A stretch of DNA of 64,000 nt from Coffea arabica. Lineage: Eukaryota; Streptophyta; Magnoliopsida; Gentianales; Rubiaceae. Every line of letters starts with the position of its first letter. Position 1 is the first letter of the stretch. Below, piece after piece: positions 41,803 to 54,993 of the stretch. A model generated the notes under the pieces. The model was not told the origin of the DNA and made no database searches. It saw nothing but the letters and a program-made list of their open reading frames with translations. A program made the translations under genes and the position numbers. The DNA lies in contig NC_092320.1 in NCBI RefSeq assembly GCF_036785885.1, forward strand, positions 16,369,557 to 16,433,556, written 5' to 3'.

Positions 41803-41868
41803 TATTCTCGTGTTTCCTCAGGCTTCTGGATGTAGTATTCTGGTGCTTCCTCAGGTTTCTGGATGCAA
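41803..41868. repeat. Two ~32-bp tandem repeats
   Basis: GTATTCTCGTGTTTCCTCAG with CTTCTGGATG is followed by GTATTCTGGTGCTTCCTCAG with TTTCTGGATG. Short local duplication without a recognised role. Confidence 0.75.
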
Positions 41869-41989
41869 TTCATTTCTGGGTGGGTGTTCATCTGCGAGAT
41901 CTACCATGCTTTTAAATTTCAACTCTACCACACAGAATTCATGTGGGAAATCTCTGCTAGAAATTGTTTCTAGCAATATTCACTAATAA

Positions 41990-44900
41990 CTAATGTTTTG
42001 CCCGTCACTTTGTATGGTTTATTTATTTTTTTTATTTATTATGAATTTGTGCAAACATGAATAATCTAAATAAAAATATTAACAACATTCCTGCATGTTT
42101 ATTCATATTAATTTCAGAAAATGATGTATTCTAAATATTTAACTATCATACTTACTTTTAAAAACTTCTTTACATACTTTTACTATAATATGATAGTATA
42201 TTCATCAAACAACGTGATGCATGTCAAAAAATCAATAAATATTCGTACTCAATAAAGTACACAATATCCAATAATTTATTTTCTTTATCAACAAATATTC
42301 AATTTTCAACAATATTAGTAAATCTGCTAATATAATAGTTAAAGTTTTTTTTTAAACACTAAGCTAATTCATAATCTTGTATTGATAAAAAAAATTATAT
42401 GAATTTATTAAAAAAGATAATATTGTTAGAAGAAGGAAAAACCATAAGAACAAATAATTTAAATTTATTTGAAAAATAAATTTGTTTAAAGAGTTTATTA
42501 CAGTTGTGGGTAAAATCCAAGTGTCCAAAAAACTCCTTAATTCTTTCAATTAGACATGCCATCTACGAGAGAGAATATGGGTAACACATGACATATACGT
42601 ATGCACACACACATATATTATGGAAGGGATATTTAGTGAGGAATGGGACAGGATGTGAGACAGGGTGTGGTACAGAAGATCCGTTGCACATTTTGGGCCC
42701 TTGAGATTGTGACCTTGGGTGTGTTCAAACTTGAAGTTAGGGTCCGAAAGTGTAGTTAGACTTTTAAGACAACTTGTGAAAAAATAATAAGACTGAGAGA
42801 TTTGTTGGTGAAGTGAGCACCAAGAATACAAGATGATTTAGTAGAAAGAAAGTTGACTGTCCTACAAACTTCTATAGATTGTCAGTAATTGACCTGAAAC
42901 TTTAGAGTGTTTCTTGATTCTCCATCTTTACTCGTTTACACTTCAAATTATGTGTAGTATAGTGTTTAATGGCGTTGCGTGAGATCACTAGCCAATCAGC
43001 AAACGTGCTCTAAGATTTGTCCCCGAAGGATCAGAAATCCTTCCAAGCTTGTTCCAGAGTAGCTTAGAATTAGATCGGGTATAACCTGATGGACTCCCGT
43101 TCAAACATCTATCGAGTATCGAACAACAATACAAATTGGGAACTGACCCTCATCAAGGTAACTCCGATGCTCAAGTTAATACGAGTTGTTCACGATCTAG
43201 AGAGAAAAAGTGTGGAGTTGGAAAGAGAAAAAGCGATTGACGTTCCCTACCAGGATTGTTCCGAAGGAGCTTAGAATTAGATTGGGTCCAATCTGATGGA
43301 CTCCCACTCAAACACCTACTGAGTATCGAACAACAATACAAAGCGGGGTCTAACTCTCACCAAGATAACTCCGATGCTCAAGTTAATACGAGTTGCTCAC
43401 GATCTAGAGAGAAAAATTGTGGAGTTGGAAAGAAAATAAGCGATTGATGTTCTATCTGACAGTTCATATAAAAGTAAGACGGTGCATCCCAACTTAAAAA
43501 AATGAAGAATTGGGAGATATGATGTCTCAATAAATTTTGAGTCACTGCAGTCTAAAAATGGGAGAAACTGTTCTTAGGATATCAATGGCCAAAATTAAAT
43601 CTCAATGACTTCCATTATATTCATTGTAAAAGATATTTTATTAGGTAAAGATCAACGAATGAATGGGAAAAAGCAAAAAAAAAAAAAGTAAAGAGACTTG
43701 CAGATAATAAGCCTCACTTCTTTTATCATGTCGAAAGCCAATCAGCTGGACAAGCTTTTTAGGCCCAGCGTTCTAGTTTTGGCAAAATGGTACACGCCCA
43801 CAAATGGCAATGCTTTTGGGCTGAATGGCCCGTTTCAACCTCATAAATTAAATAGCTAATATTTACTTTTCTGTTAAAATCAATTAGTTTTGGGCAAAAA
43901 AAATTGAGGAACTTAAAAATCATTCCCATGTTTTTTGTTTTGATTACTTATCCCCAAAAGATTATATACACGAAAAGATTACTTAAAAAAGATGTTGTAC
44001 AACGTTTTATGCTTTTATTCATTGAATAGATTAGTTAACCAAGTCAAGCTATAAAACGAAATGGTATATAACCTTAATGTTTAAGAAACTTAAAATATCA
44101 AATACTTCCTTGCAATTAAACTGAACTAATAACAATTTCCTTGCCAATTAAGATAAATAACTCGTTGCTTATGCCCTTTAAATGCGTTAGATTATACACA
44201 ACACATGGCACATATATATGAACAACACGGAGACTTGACTTTAGACCTGCTGATTTTCTTTCTTGAAGGAATTAACATGACTTTGTTAGAGTTCATGACA
44301 TGCAATCTCGGATACATAACACACCAATCCTGTTAATTTACTTACAAGCGACCTGAGATTTTGAGCTGACATTTTCTTTAAACTGTTCTTTTTCATCCCT
44401 TCATAAAATCAATTGCGAGATTCGAAATTTGAATCTGAAAGTAGAAAAGAATTTAAAAGCGTTTGTCTTCTTAATTGATGACTGACTAACCCCATGATTA
44501 GATCTTGAGGAGTTGACACTATCAAAGCACAGGGAAAAACTTTAAGGTCTTCTTGTACAAGTAAAAGATGTCGACAGCAGTTATTCATTTTCCTCATTGA
44601 TTGAAATTTTTTTTTTTAATCATGCATGGGTAATATATGATTAACAATCATATCTCATTATTGTATATTTCCAAGGTGTAAAAATGACAATAGGTCTTGT
44701 GATGATGATATGATTGGACACACAACACATGATTAAAGAGGGGTCCCATTGACGTGTGTCCTCGTTCAATACATATGGATCGGTTTTCTTCACAATCTAG
44801 TGTAAAATGGATTAGAGTGTAGAAATGAAACATCTCTTGAGTTTAGCCACAGAACCAAGTTGGAAAGATTCATGGAACTTCTTTCATTTCCTTGGCTGCA

Positions 44901-45420
44901 TTGTGTTTTTCCATTCGATTCTCAATCTTTCATTTTCGTAATCAAATCACAAAATTTTCCAAGCACGCATGCAGAATAGAAGAGGGTTTCCATCATTTCA
45001 AAACCTTTTTTTTTGTTTTGTTTTTGTTTTTGTCTTTTCGGGCTGGGAATATACACTTTAGATCGACATCAATGCAACAAACAAGAACTAAAAATATATT
45101 AATCATGCATGATAACGATATAGTTGACAAGTTAATTGATAATCAACACACATTGGTGAGATTTTTATTGCTTCTGCGACTAGATATATCAAGGACTGCC
45201 TTGCATGCCTACTAAACTCAATAAAGTCGGCTAGTTTCTTGATTTGGAGCTTTCTTGTCCCTGTCATTGGCATTATGCAATCAAGCACATCGATTACAAT
45301 TGAGGGGTGGCAATGACAGGATTCAATTATTTTCGTCTCCAAATTTTGACTTATCTACCACGTCTGTACTCTGATGGTGTCTGTGGAGAATAAATTGCAC
45401 GTGCGCACGCGCACACACAC

Positions 45421-45456
<36 letters not shown>

Positions 45457-46300
45457 ACATCAATACGTTCATCATTCTGGTAAATTAACCATCTGTGAGT
45501 CAAGACAAAATGTCGACACTCACATGTTGAGCATGTATAGGTAGCAACATTAAATGGGTAGATCATCCATCCGGAAATAAATCAATAATTGTAGGGGACT
45601 ACTCAAAATGATAAAAGAAGCTAAATTACTTGACCTAGAAAAAAAAAATGAGCATGAATATAGGCTTTAGGGTATTGGAAAAATGAAATAGTCCACTAAA
45701 AGCTTTATGTGGACAATTCTCAACTATACTTCATTGCTCAAGCATAACAGAAACATCATGAGTTGCTAGGCGAACATGTGAACATAAAGGCTTCGGATTG
45801 GGATGAAGCTAAAAAAAAATAGTCTAAAAAAAAACCTTCATTTTTGCTGAATTAGCATTGTAACGAATCGAGTTGAGTCGAGTTTTAAACTTATTGAGCC
45901 AAACTTAACTTGTTTATGTGTGGGTTCGAGTTGGAGCTTGAGCTTGATGAGCCAAGAAATTGAAGTTTGAACTCAACTCGACCAAGGAAAAGGCAAGATT
46001 GAACTTGAATCAACAAGACTTGCGAGTTGAAACTTGATTTTTGGCTCGCAATCAGCTCCAAATTGCATTTCGGGAATATGAATTATTGTAAATTGTAATT
46101 GATAGAGGGGCAATTATGTAATTTTTTATGAACTCGAACTGATTGAGTGGTGGTCGAGTTATTGAGCCTGTGAAAATACCACTCGAATTCAACTCACATA
46201 TGATAACAATTCACTCGAGTTCAACTTGAGTACGGTCAACACCTAACATAAGTCGAACTGTTCGCGAGTAGATCGAATCATATGTAGCCCTAGGTTGAAC
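41990..46300. other. Gene-poor intergenic stretch
   Basis: AT-rich DNA without a supported gene. It contains the 207-bp tandem duplication at 43049-43453, a TA microsatellite flanked by a CGCACACACACACAG run at about 45395-45453, and a diverged repeat with GAGTTGAGTCGAG/CTCGAGTTC strings at about 45862-46285, of a kind common as an old dispersed repeat in plants. The small open frames are not supported. Confidence 0.5.
43049..43453. repeat. Tandem duplication of a 207-bp unit
   Basis: Copy A (43049-43255) and copy B (43256-about 43453) share TTGTTCC, AGCTTAGAATTAGAT, TCGAACAACAATACAA, CTCCGATGCTCAAGTTAATA and CACGATCTAGAGAGAAAAA in the same order and at a constant offset of 207. They have diverged at perhaps one base in ten. 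Not recognised; it may be a remnant of a larger transposon. Confidence 0.85.
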
Positions 46301-46333
46301 TGAAAAGGCAAGAGCTGCATATGTTATAAGTAT

Positions 46334-46632
46334 GGGTAAACTACAGAGAGTCCCTAAACCATTTCAATCATCAATTTTTGGTCTCTAATATATATCAAGC
46401 CTCATGTTGGCCCTTAGCAATAAAGAAAAGTTTGATTTTGATCTCTCAATCTATCTCCACCGCTAGATCTAATTTGTCTAAGTACAAAATTTGACAGATC
46501 TAATGGTGGAAATGTATTGAAGGACCAAATTCGAGACTTTTATTGCCAAGCGACTAATTTGAGATTTGAAATAAATTATTAGACAAAAATAAACGATTGA
46601 AATGATTTAGAGACTCCATAGTTAGTTTACCG
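46334..46632. mobile_element. Inverted-repeat MITE (~299 bp)
   Basis: The ends GGTAAACTA (46335-46343) and TAGTTTACC (46623-46631) are inverted, and similarity goes on inward: left CCCTAAACCATTTCAATCAT, right complement TCTCTAAATCATTTCAATCG. No coding sequence. No clear target duplication. Confidence 0.75.
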
Positions 46633-46639
46633 TAAAGTA

Positions 46640-49600
46640 CAAATTCAGGCCACTGCTTTGTTATGCACAGTTACCTCTCTAGCCAATTATGCTAACTCCA
46701 GCTCAGAAAATGCATAAAACAGAAGTATTCTCTGTCAATTATAAGCAGTAATGCTCAATAACTCCTAAATTTGCACCCGAAAGTAATATTTATATCAGGA
46801 AAACTTTATATGTAGCTAGGACTAAACAAATTAAACTAGGAAGTGAAATTAATGACTTATCGAGAGACAAGAACGAGCCACTGTTTTAAGTTGAGAAAAA
46901 AAATTACAAAAATGATACTTCCAAGAACATAACATTAGGTTGGATTGGAAAAGGACAACCAGATTGAAGAAAATGACAACAAAGTTGTACTAGTTTGGTT
47001 TAGTATTTTCTTTTCCTAATCAAATACATTACGTGTAAAAATAACCTACGATGTATGCGACGAGATTTAAGATTTTCATGAGACAAATGTAATCAACTTC
47101 AGTTGACCTGCGCAATTTTGAAGGCGGCAAATCCTCGTTTGGATGGAAAACAACAATAAAAAAGATTTCATGGTCTCCTCCTACAAATAAAGGAAATGAC
47201 GTCTGACACAAGTTGTCTTCAATTAGTGCTCAATACAAGAAAAATGGCGGCAATGAAGCGGAGGTAATCAACATTATGTCATCCGGAAATCTTGGATGTT
47301 ATAGTTGCGAAACAATCAAGCATGAATACCATAATAAATTGTATAAATGTCTCTTTCAAATTGTATAATTACTCTGTTAATATATTTTAAAAGAGGTTTT
47401 TTTCTAACAAGTGCCACCTCTTAACATTTTTGCGAATGTTAAGATATTATATTCCATCTAACCCATCATGTATCTACATACATTAACAATTATTATCTTC
47501 CCTTACATTTATATTTTAACACTTCAAATATATTTAAATATTTTCAAAAATTTAACACTTAAAATATATTTTAACGAGCGTTCAATAGAGACTTGTTAAA
47601 CAGATCTTTTAAAAGTAGATTCAAGAACTTTGCATCCTTTTATGACCTCCACTAGGTTTCAACCATATTTATAGACCAAAAAAAAAATGCAAAAGAAATG
47701 AATCGCAGCTTAATCACTTTCGATTTACTCAACATGTCCAAACAGACCCTAAGATTTATGACTGTTTTTTCATTCCTTAAACTATCAACAACAATTATTC
47801 TTTGTTGGCAGTTTAAGATTTAAGTGTGTTACTGTAATTAGTACGAGTAATTTATTCGCCTAGACATTGCTGTTTCCAGATCATGAAAACGAGAGATGTT
47901 CCTTATTATATGTATATATATAAAACTGATGTCTCCATCATCATTTAATGTTGCACTTGTCATTCTGCTGTCTCCTTTACGTAGAGATTAAAACATTCCA
48001 TGCAAGAGCCGCCACAACAAATCAAACGTAAATGTACTACCCTACTACTCCACAGTCTTATCCAATATGAGAGCGTCATATGGTAATTAAAAATAATATA
48101 TATATACACACACACATATATATATATAAGAGTAAATTTTATATATGCTGACAGTACATACATCATTACGGTTGGATACATGACACATGAGCAAAATTTG
48201 GATTGGATTTTAATTTTAAATTTAGATTATTTGTCATGTATTAAATTGTAACGGTATATACACTGTCAGTATATAAAAGATTAAACCTATATATAAACAT
48301 TGACAAGTACTTTAATTTAATCTAGCCATTCCCAATAAATTATGTTCTAATGCTTTGCGTAAATGATTATCCACATTAATTACCTTCAAAATCCTAGCTT
48401 TGGTATTAGGTTACTGGTGCACCATTTTAATAAATGGGATGTGTTATACTCAATTGTTCCTAATAATACATTCTTAAGCAGCAACATTTGACGTAGCAAT
48501 GAATTAATTTGGGAGCAAAAGTTGTAGGTTGAAAACCATTGGTTGAGTAGGATGGCCGAATGCTGCCCTCAGCATCACGCAAACGTGTGTATTTATTTGT
48601 ACCCAATATAATGTGGCATATTTATTAAACTATCAACCAGGGGAACTCTTGGCCAATCATTTAGTTTTCTGATTATCTGATTGAGAATGAAACTTGGGTA
48701 CATTATCGTACACACCATGGGCCTACTTGCACCGCAAATATCTTGACAAATTATTTCGCTATCTGAGGGAGGTTTATGTATAAGGAGTTTGTGGAATTTG
48801 TTTGTTAATTCACTGTTGGATGATAAAATGGGTATTTTTTTATTCATAAATTGAATAATTTTAATCATTTCAAACATAATTATTATCAAAATCGAAGGAT
48901 ATGAGTTAAGAGAATAATTCTTTAAGCGAGTTATTAAATTTTCCCGAAAATCAAACACTTGCCTTTGCCTAGAAAAGAAAAGAAAAGAAAAGAAAAGAAA
49001 AGAAAGAAGAAAACATATTCTTGCTTGAGGATAGTCAAGGTCTTCGACGTACTTGCATAGACAGATAAGTTCACCGAAGTGTGGTTTGATCAATAGCCGC
49101 CAGTGCAATGCAGTCCACAAAAGTGAAACACAATTTCAATTTGGAAAAAGTAAAGGCATCGGTCACTCTGCCAATCACCAAAATGTTCAAGTGCTTTCCA
49201 TCCATCGCTACTGTTGGCGTGCAGTAAGTTGGCTTTTTGCTAGAAAGTTTTATGAGATTCTTCTAATCAAGCATTTGTTGGGCCTTTCTATCACAAAAAC
49301 TAGCTCAAGGAGGTGCCCCTTCCGTAATCGATTTGAGATAAATTCAACAATCGCTCCCTTATACATCAAGTCCAACGTTGAAACAATATCAACTTTTCAT
49401 CCGACAAGCAACGTTTCATCCGAGTGTCTTCTTCTGGGAGGAGTCGTCGTAACTAGGTTTTGATACCAGCATTAGGTGCTATTAGACCTTCTCATCCCGA
49501 AAAGATAGCTCAAGGGGTAAGACTTTCCCTCGCACTTGTGACCAAGCATCTTACCCCTAATTCTAACACAACCAATGTGGAATAAATTCGATAATGTCTC

Positions 49601-52540
49601 CCTAACATATCAGGTCCTAAGTTTGATCAGATCATAAATGTATCATCTGACAAATATTAGGTTGGGACAATATCAACCTTTCATTCATCCGATGGATAAT
49701 ATTTCATTCGAGTTCCTATTAGGAAAAACCAGTGTTGGATGTAATCGAGTCTTCCCCCCCTCGCTAAAACTAGCTCAAGGAGTGAGGTTTTCCCTTCCAA
49801 TTATGACCAAGTATCCTACTCCTTGTAAAACTAATGTAGGAAGGATGAGCTTGACAGCAATCTAGGAAAAACATAGGTAAATGTTTTCATGTCAAACACT
49901 AGCCAAGATGACAAGAAAAAAGGTTCCTAGTGACATCTCAAGATGGGATATAACTGAAATAGCTCGAACTCGTCTTTTGTGACGCAATTTTTTTTTTTTT
50001 TTTTTTTTTTTTAACATACATGTGTAGCTCATTGTACAATCTCAAACTTATAAGCTAGCATTATAAACCACAAGTGATTTTTGGTGCAGAATATATTCAG
50101 ATACAAATTCTCTACAATTTTATCGTTTCACAAAATCAAATGAGAATTAGCATGAGATGTGACAGAAATTCATGCAGAATCGCACCTATGTATAGAATAT
50201 TGGATGCTAATCAAGCATAAGCTGCTGGAGGGAATGAATGATCTTGCCTTCTTGAATTAGACATGCCGCCTGCCTATCCAATTGCACCATTTGATTCCCC
50301 AGTGGATGTGAAAGATTCAAACCAGATCGTCCCTGAACATCAATTGATTACTAAAGAAACGAGTGGAATTCATCAACAGCATTTCTTCTCGACTTAAGTG
50401 AGGTTGGTTAGGAGAACGAATTGCGTAAATTTTGTCTGCAACGACAATTACCCTTTCATAGTCATCAAAATCTGTGAAACATCAAAAGAAGATTCTGTCC
50501 AGAATACTTAATTTAATTTAATACTAACACAAAGCATTAATTAAGAAATAGTAGTAAATCAAAAGTTGAGGAAAAGATAATAGTCACGAGTCAGTAGTGA
50601 ATCAGTCAGCAACATTCCCCAGTACAATAAAACGACGTAGCAGATTCCAAATGTTGATTCCCATTCTTTCGATACCAACCAACTGTCGACCTCGTGCAGT
50701 GGTGGTGGTGGTGCCCTAAGTGGGTCCCACCATTTAGTTAGTACCATGTGCTGTGCCGCCCATTGTAGAAACAGTGGACACACTTTACACAAGTTTTTAG
50801 AGCAGTCAGCAAGTGCTGAGTCGGATGTCGGTGACGTGGACAAATCCCTCACGTCCATTCTTTTTATTTTTTTTTAAAACAAATTTCTTATAGGAGCCTA
50901 TATTTGTGCAAGATTTTCTGTCTTTTAGGTGACTTCAAAACTCCAAATTTCCCTCATTTATGTTAAAAGGATGCAACCGAGATGAGTACATCTTGAATAA
51001 ACTCAAAATGAAAATATTTGAGTTCCAGCTTGATCGAACTTAATTAAGGTTAACAAGCTTTCAAGTCTTACGTTTTAGGTTGGGACTCGTGTTCGTCAAG
51101 GTATCTGTGCGGTTTAAACTCAACTCGAGTTTGAGTTTGAACCGAGCAAACTCGAAAATATCTCGATTGAGCATGGTTCATTTGCACCACCGAGCGAGCT
51201 TGTTTTTCAGAAACATTTTTTACCACAACATTTTATATAATATAATGCATGTAAGATAAAATGACAGTTAGAACAATAAAAATATAATTTTAAATATATT
51301 CAAGAAAAAAATCCCAAATACTTTCCCAAATAATGCTATAAGTAGGCGATTAAAATTTCTCTCGGTTCGGTTATATGATCGTTTTGTGACGTTGTTCTCA
51401 ATATTGTGATAATTGTTTTAAAACAATAATAATTTTGGGTATAACTCTTCCACTTATTATTTTTTTTCTTTAACACTTTTATTATTAATTGTACCTAAAG
51501 TGGATAGATAATCAAAAGTTTTGGGCTGAGCAGCCATGCAATTTAAAACAACGACATTAGAGTAACAAGTAAACCAAAGGAAGATCAATGAAGAAGCCTT
51601 TAAGAAAAAAATTAGGCTTGTTCTCTGTGACAAACACAACGTTAAAACCACAAACGGCTAGTACACTGAAATTACAAATAATCTTGTGAGCCTCAAGCTT
51701 TCTTTTTAGTCCTATTCTCTGACAATACAACATTCAATCTCATCCGTCATTAATGCAGCTTAATTAATCGGCTTGTAGTCCAATGATAATGATTGCAGTT
51801 TCATTGATTACTGTATGCTTCATCAATCAATCACATGATGATTCGGATTATTAATCTGCCATCAAGTTCTGGACTCAAACCCTTTGCAACTCCAGGTTCA
51901 GAGGGTTTTTTCCATGAAAGTGAGAGTTGTAATCTGGCAAAAAAACGCAAGCCAAAGACGGGAGGGAGAAATGAAAAGCCACTTGATCATTTTTTAAGTA
52001 AAACAAGTTAAACTGCATGCCGCCGGCCCCTTCAAACAAAGCTAGCTAGGCGTCAAACCGCCCCAGTATCAGTCATTTTTTGCGATGGTTGCTAGACAAA
52101 GACCTAATCCTCTAAAGTAAAATTATCAATCTTTATGGTTGAACACGAGCGTCACTATTGAAAAAGTTAAAGAAAAATAGAACTGGAATGATGATGCATG
52201 CGTAAAATGATAGTCATACAAGTATTAGTTTAACACCAATTATTTGTGCACATTCACTGGATCATCTTTCGCAGTCCCTTCTAAAGTTGCTCTTCTTTTG
52301 TTTCTCTCCGTTCATGAACACCCATGATCCAGTTAATCAACTTTTTTTTTCATTCCTTTGTTCCCTCGATTGGTGCTAAAGCAAAGATTAGCTGAGAGTA
52401 AAAGGAATTTAATAAACACAAAAATTTAACATCTGACTCATCATGAAGTGGCTAACTAACAGTGACACTTTGAAAGTAATCTATGACCCAAAGATTAAAA
52501 AAAAGAAGAAGACACATTTCCCTCTTCTCATCTTAAGATA
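46640..52540. other. Gene-poor intergenic stretch
   Basis: AT-rich and without a supported gene. Seen inside: an (AAAAG)n run near 48973-49010, diverged direct repeats at 49299-49860, a T26-like run at about 49988-50014, a GTG trinucleotide run near 50699-50713, and diverged ACTCGAGTTTGAG repeat text at about 51000-51200. The 175-, 136- and 99-codon open frames in this stretch show no recognisable protein. Confidence 0.5.
49299..49860. repeat. Three diverged direct repeats with a TAGCTCAAGG core
   Basis: The core TAGCTCAAGG occurs at 49301, 49506 and 49771, each time followed by related text (GTAAGACTTTCCCT / GTGAGGTTTTCCCT, then TGACCAAGCATCTTACCCC / TGACCAAGTATCCTACTCC in copies 2 and 3) and by CATCCGA/TTTCATCCGA strings between. 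It looks like an old amplified dispersed repeat. Confidence 0.6.
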
Positions 52541-52547
52541 CCATATA

Positions 52548-52872
52548 CTCCCTCCCTTTTTTTATAACTGACGTTTAAGAAATTTGCTCTTAAGTACTTT
52601 TATCTGTCGTTTTATTATCCCCATGCAGCATTAATTATTTTTTCACAATTTTATTCTTTTATCTCTCTTTTCATAATTGGTGGGAGTTAGTTTGCATTGC
52701 TTTTGGTCTAGTAAAACAGCACCATTTAATACTCTAGTGAGAGAAAACATGAGTGAATTGGACAATTAATGAGGGTACAAAAGGAAAGTAGTGTATAGAT
52801 TTAAACAATGAAAAACTTTTCTTAATTGGTGTGCAAAACCTTAAATGTCAGTTATAAAAAAAAGGGAGGGAG
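52548..52872. mobile_element. Stowaway-like MITE (~325 bp) with long near-perfect ends
   Basis: The left end CTCCCTCCCTTTTTTTATAA and the complement of the right end CTCCCTCCCTTTTTTTTATA continue together through ACTGAC, giving about 25 bp of inverted repeat with a single indel. TA flanks lie at 52546-52547 and 52873-52874, the Stowaway/Mariner target. No coding sequence inside. Confidence 0.88.
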
Positions 52873-52930
52873 TACTTGGAATGCTAGTAACATGGTATCC
52901 ACGCATTCCTGGTTGATTTCTTTTACAGGT

Positions 52931-53093
52931 TTGTTTGGATTGTAAATTATTTGAGATATTTTTATTGTAATACTTTTTTATGATGTGATGTATGTGAGAT
53001 AAAAAAGTAATTGGAAAGATAAAAAATTATAGTAAAAATTATAATAATGATATAAACAAATATATTTGGAGAAATAACTCACTATCCAAACTA
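52931..53093. mobile_element. Small TTTGGAT-type MITE (~163 bp)
   Basis: The left end TTGTTTGGAT and right end ATCCAAACTAA are inverted over about 8-9 bp, and the interior is AT-rich. It resembles the elements at 28871 and 59190 in end sequence and size. It lies right after a Stowaway-like MITE. Confidence 0.5.
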
Positions 53094-53409
53094 AGCAAAT
53101 TTAACATTGCATCATCTTAAGCAAATTTGAAGTGTAGAGAATGTGTGTGAATATTGCATGCACACAAATCCGCAATGAGGATGAGGTGTCTTGAATTGTA
53201 TATTCTCCTTGAAAAGAAGATGACGGGCTATCTTCCCAATGTAAATCCGACGTTCAAGTTAGTGCGAATATCAAATGGCAAATGGGAATGAGTGCGAATA
53301 TCACACTACTATTGTTTTATTGGAAAATTGGCTTGAAAGGATTTAGAAAAGAATCAAAATTGTAGAAGATGGAGACACATGGCTAAATATGCTGGCAAGA
53401 GATTTGTTA

Positions 53410-53735
53410 TTTCTTCCATTCCACTTTGATAGTCATGTTTTCCTTTTTCGTTTGTCTCAAATTGTAATTCACTTTCCAATTGAAGAACGTAGTTATATTT
53501 TAATTTTCTTAAAATACCCTTATTTAATGTAAGTTGTTGTTACTATAAACCTATCCCATTTAATGAGAGTTAATTCTTTTTTTTTATCATCAATTCAAGT
53601 TCTCATAAAATTGTACTCTATTTAATGTGAGGGTATTTTAGAAAAATAGCAATCTAAATTTATTTTTTTAACAAAATTAACTATTTTTTTAAATTATATA
53701 AAAAAAATAGAACTATTAAAGTGGGACGGAGGGAG
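53410..53735. mobile_element. Stowaway-like MITE (~326 bp) with TA target duplication
   Basis: The left end TTTCTTCCATTCCACTTTGA and complement of the right end CTCCCTCCGTCCCACTTTAA are inverted. TA flanks at 53408-53409 and 53736-53737. The interior shares strings with the element at 29541 (AAATTGTAATTCACTTTCCA against the ACTATAATTTGGGACAGATG type in inverse), so the two are copies of one family. Confidence 0.82.
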
Positions 53736-54113
53736 TATTATTGTTCCGCGAAATATGGAACTCCAATTCGGTTTTTGCGGTTGTTTGATCCACGCAAGCA
53801 AGGAACGAGAAGTGGGCGACATCTCGTCAGAAAAGAAAAGGCCAAAGTTTAGAAGAGATCTCGTGATTTCTGACCTGGTGCTGGCGTGGATGGACCCCAC
53901 ATGCTGTCCTTATCACTAATCAAGAAGAAAAGAAAGGGAAAAAAAATGAAAAAGGAAAATCAATAAACAAAAACATTTTCAAGTTAGATGTTCATTAATC
54001 AAACAGACTCCTTTACGGAACGAGACAAAATCAAATTGCCAGGAAGGATAAGAGTAGTATATTCATGTTGTAGAGGTCTTGAACTTCCCTCAACCTAGGC
54101 TTTTGATGATGTG

Positions 54114-54349
54114 TAGGGATGGCAATGGGGGCGGGTGCCCGCCCCGCGGGGGGCTCACGGGGCGGGGGGTGGTGCGGGGACAGGGGGGAATTTTTTCCCC
54201 CCACTTAGAAACGGGATGGCAATGGGGGCGGGTGCCCGCCCCGCGGGAGGCTCACGGGGCGGGGGCGGGGGGGAATTTTTTCCCCCTGCTTAGAAACGGG
54301 GCGGGGGTATACTCCCCTGCCCCATCCCCCGCCCCGCCACCTGCAAAAA

Positions 54350-54389
<40 letters not shown>

Positions 54390-54985
54390 TAAATGACTAT
54401 ATATTATATGTAAGTTAATTAGTTATAAACTTATGATAATGATATTATTAGTTAGATGTATTATACAATGTATATTAGTTTATGTAATATAATTGATACT
54501 ATTAATTATATGAATAATTATACATGTCTACTAATAGAATTTATTAATTAGTTATACTAAATTTACTAATACATTTATACTAAATTTCTAATTACACTTA
54601 ATAGAATAACTCTTTTTTCTCAAAAAAAAGCACAAACACAATGATGAATTAGTGATTGCATTTGTACTAAAAGTGAAAATTTGACTATTTTAGTTATATT
54701 TATTTCATCATATTGGATTGTATTCAAATAACTTCTGTTTGATTGTTTTTATGAGTTTCAATTGTAAAATTACAATGAATAATAATTTGGTGATGTGTTG
54801 ATATTTTAGTATTTGATTATTTATTAAAATTTAATTATAATAAAATTATATAATAAAATTTTATTAACCCCGCGGGTGCCCCTGCAGGGGGAGCGGGAGG
54901 CGGGGGACGGGGGGAACTAATAGGCAACGGGGCGGGGGACAGGGGAGGGGTCCCCCGCCCCAACCCCGCCCCGTTGCCATCCCTG
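54114..54985. mobile_element. Non-autonomous hAT-type element, 872 bp, GC-rich ends, perfect 8-bp target duplication
   Basis: The left end starts TAGGGATGGCAATGGGG and the complement of the right end CAGGGATGGCAACGGGG. Both are flanked by ATGATGTG (54106-54113 and 54986-54993), an exact 8-bp duplication as made by hAT transposases. The ends are very GC-rich (GGGGCGGGG, CCCGCCCCGCGGG), while the core is AT-rich with an A23/TATATA stretch near 54344-54391. The first ~97 bp of the left end are tandemly duplicated (GGGATGGCAATGGG at 54116 and 54213). No transposase is encoded, so it would depend on an autonomous partner. Confidence 0.88.
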
Positions 54986-54993
54986 ATGATGTG

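Noticed and set aside
48593..49463. Open frames of 175 (-) and 136 (+) codons overlapping near 49.1 kb
   Set aside because: They lie in opposite directions, contain low-complexity FLFFS-type runs from an AAAAG microsatellite and old repeat text, and resemble no family I know.
50559..50858. 99-codon frame on the minus strand with a Pro run
   Set aside because: The Pro run comes from a GTG/CAC repeat; no family match and no splice or promoter support.
54079..54396. 105-codon Gly/Arg/Pro-rich frame
   Set aside because: It is the GC-rich end of the hAT-type element and its A/TA microsatellite, not a gene.
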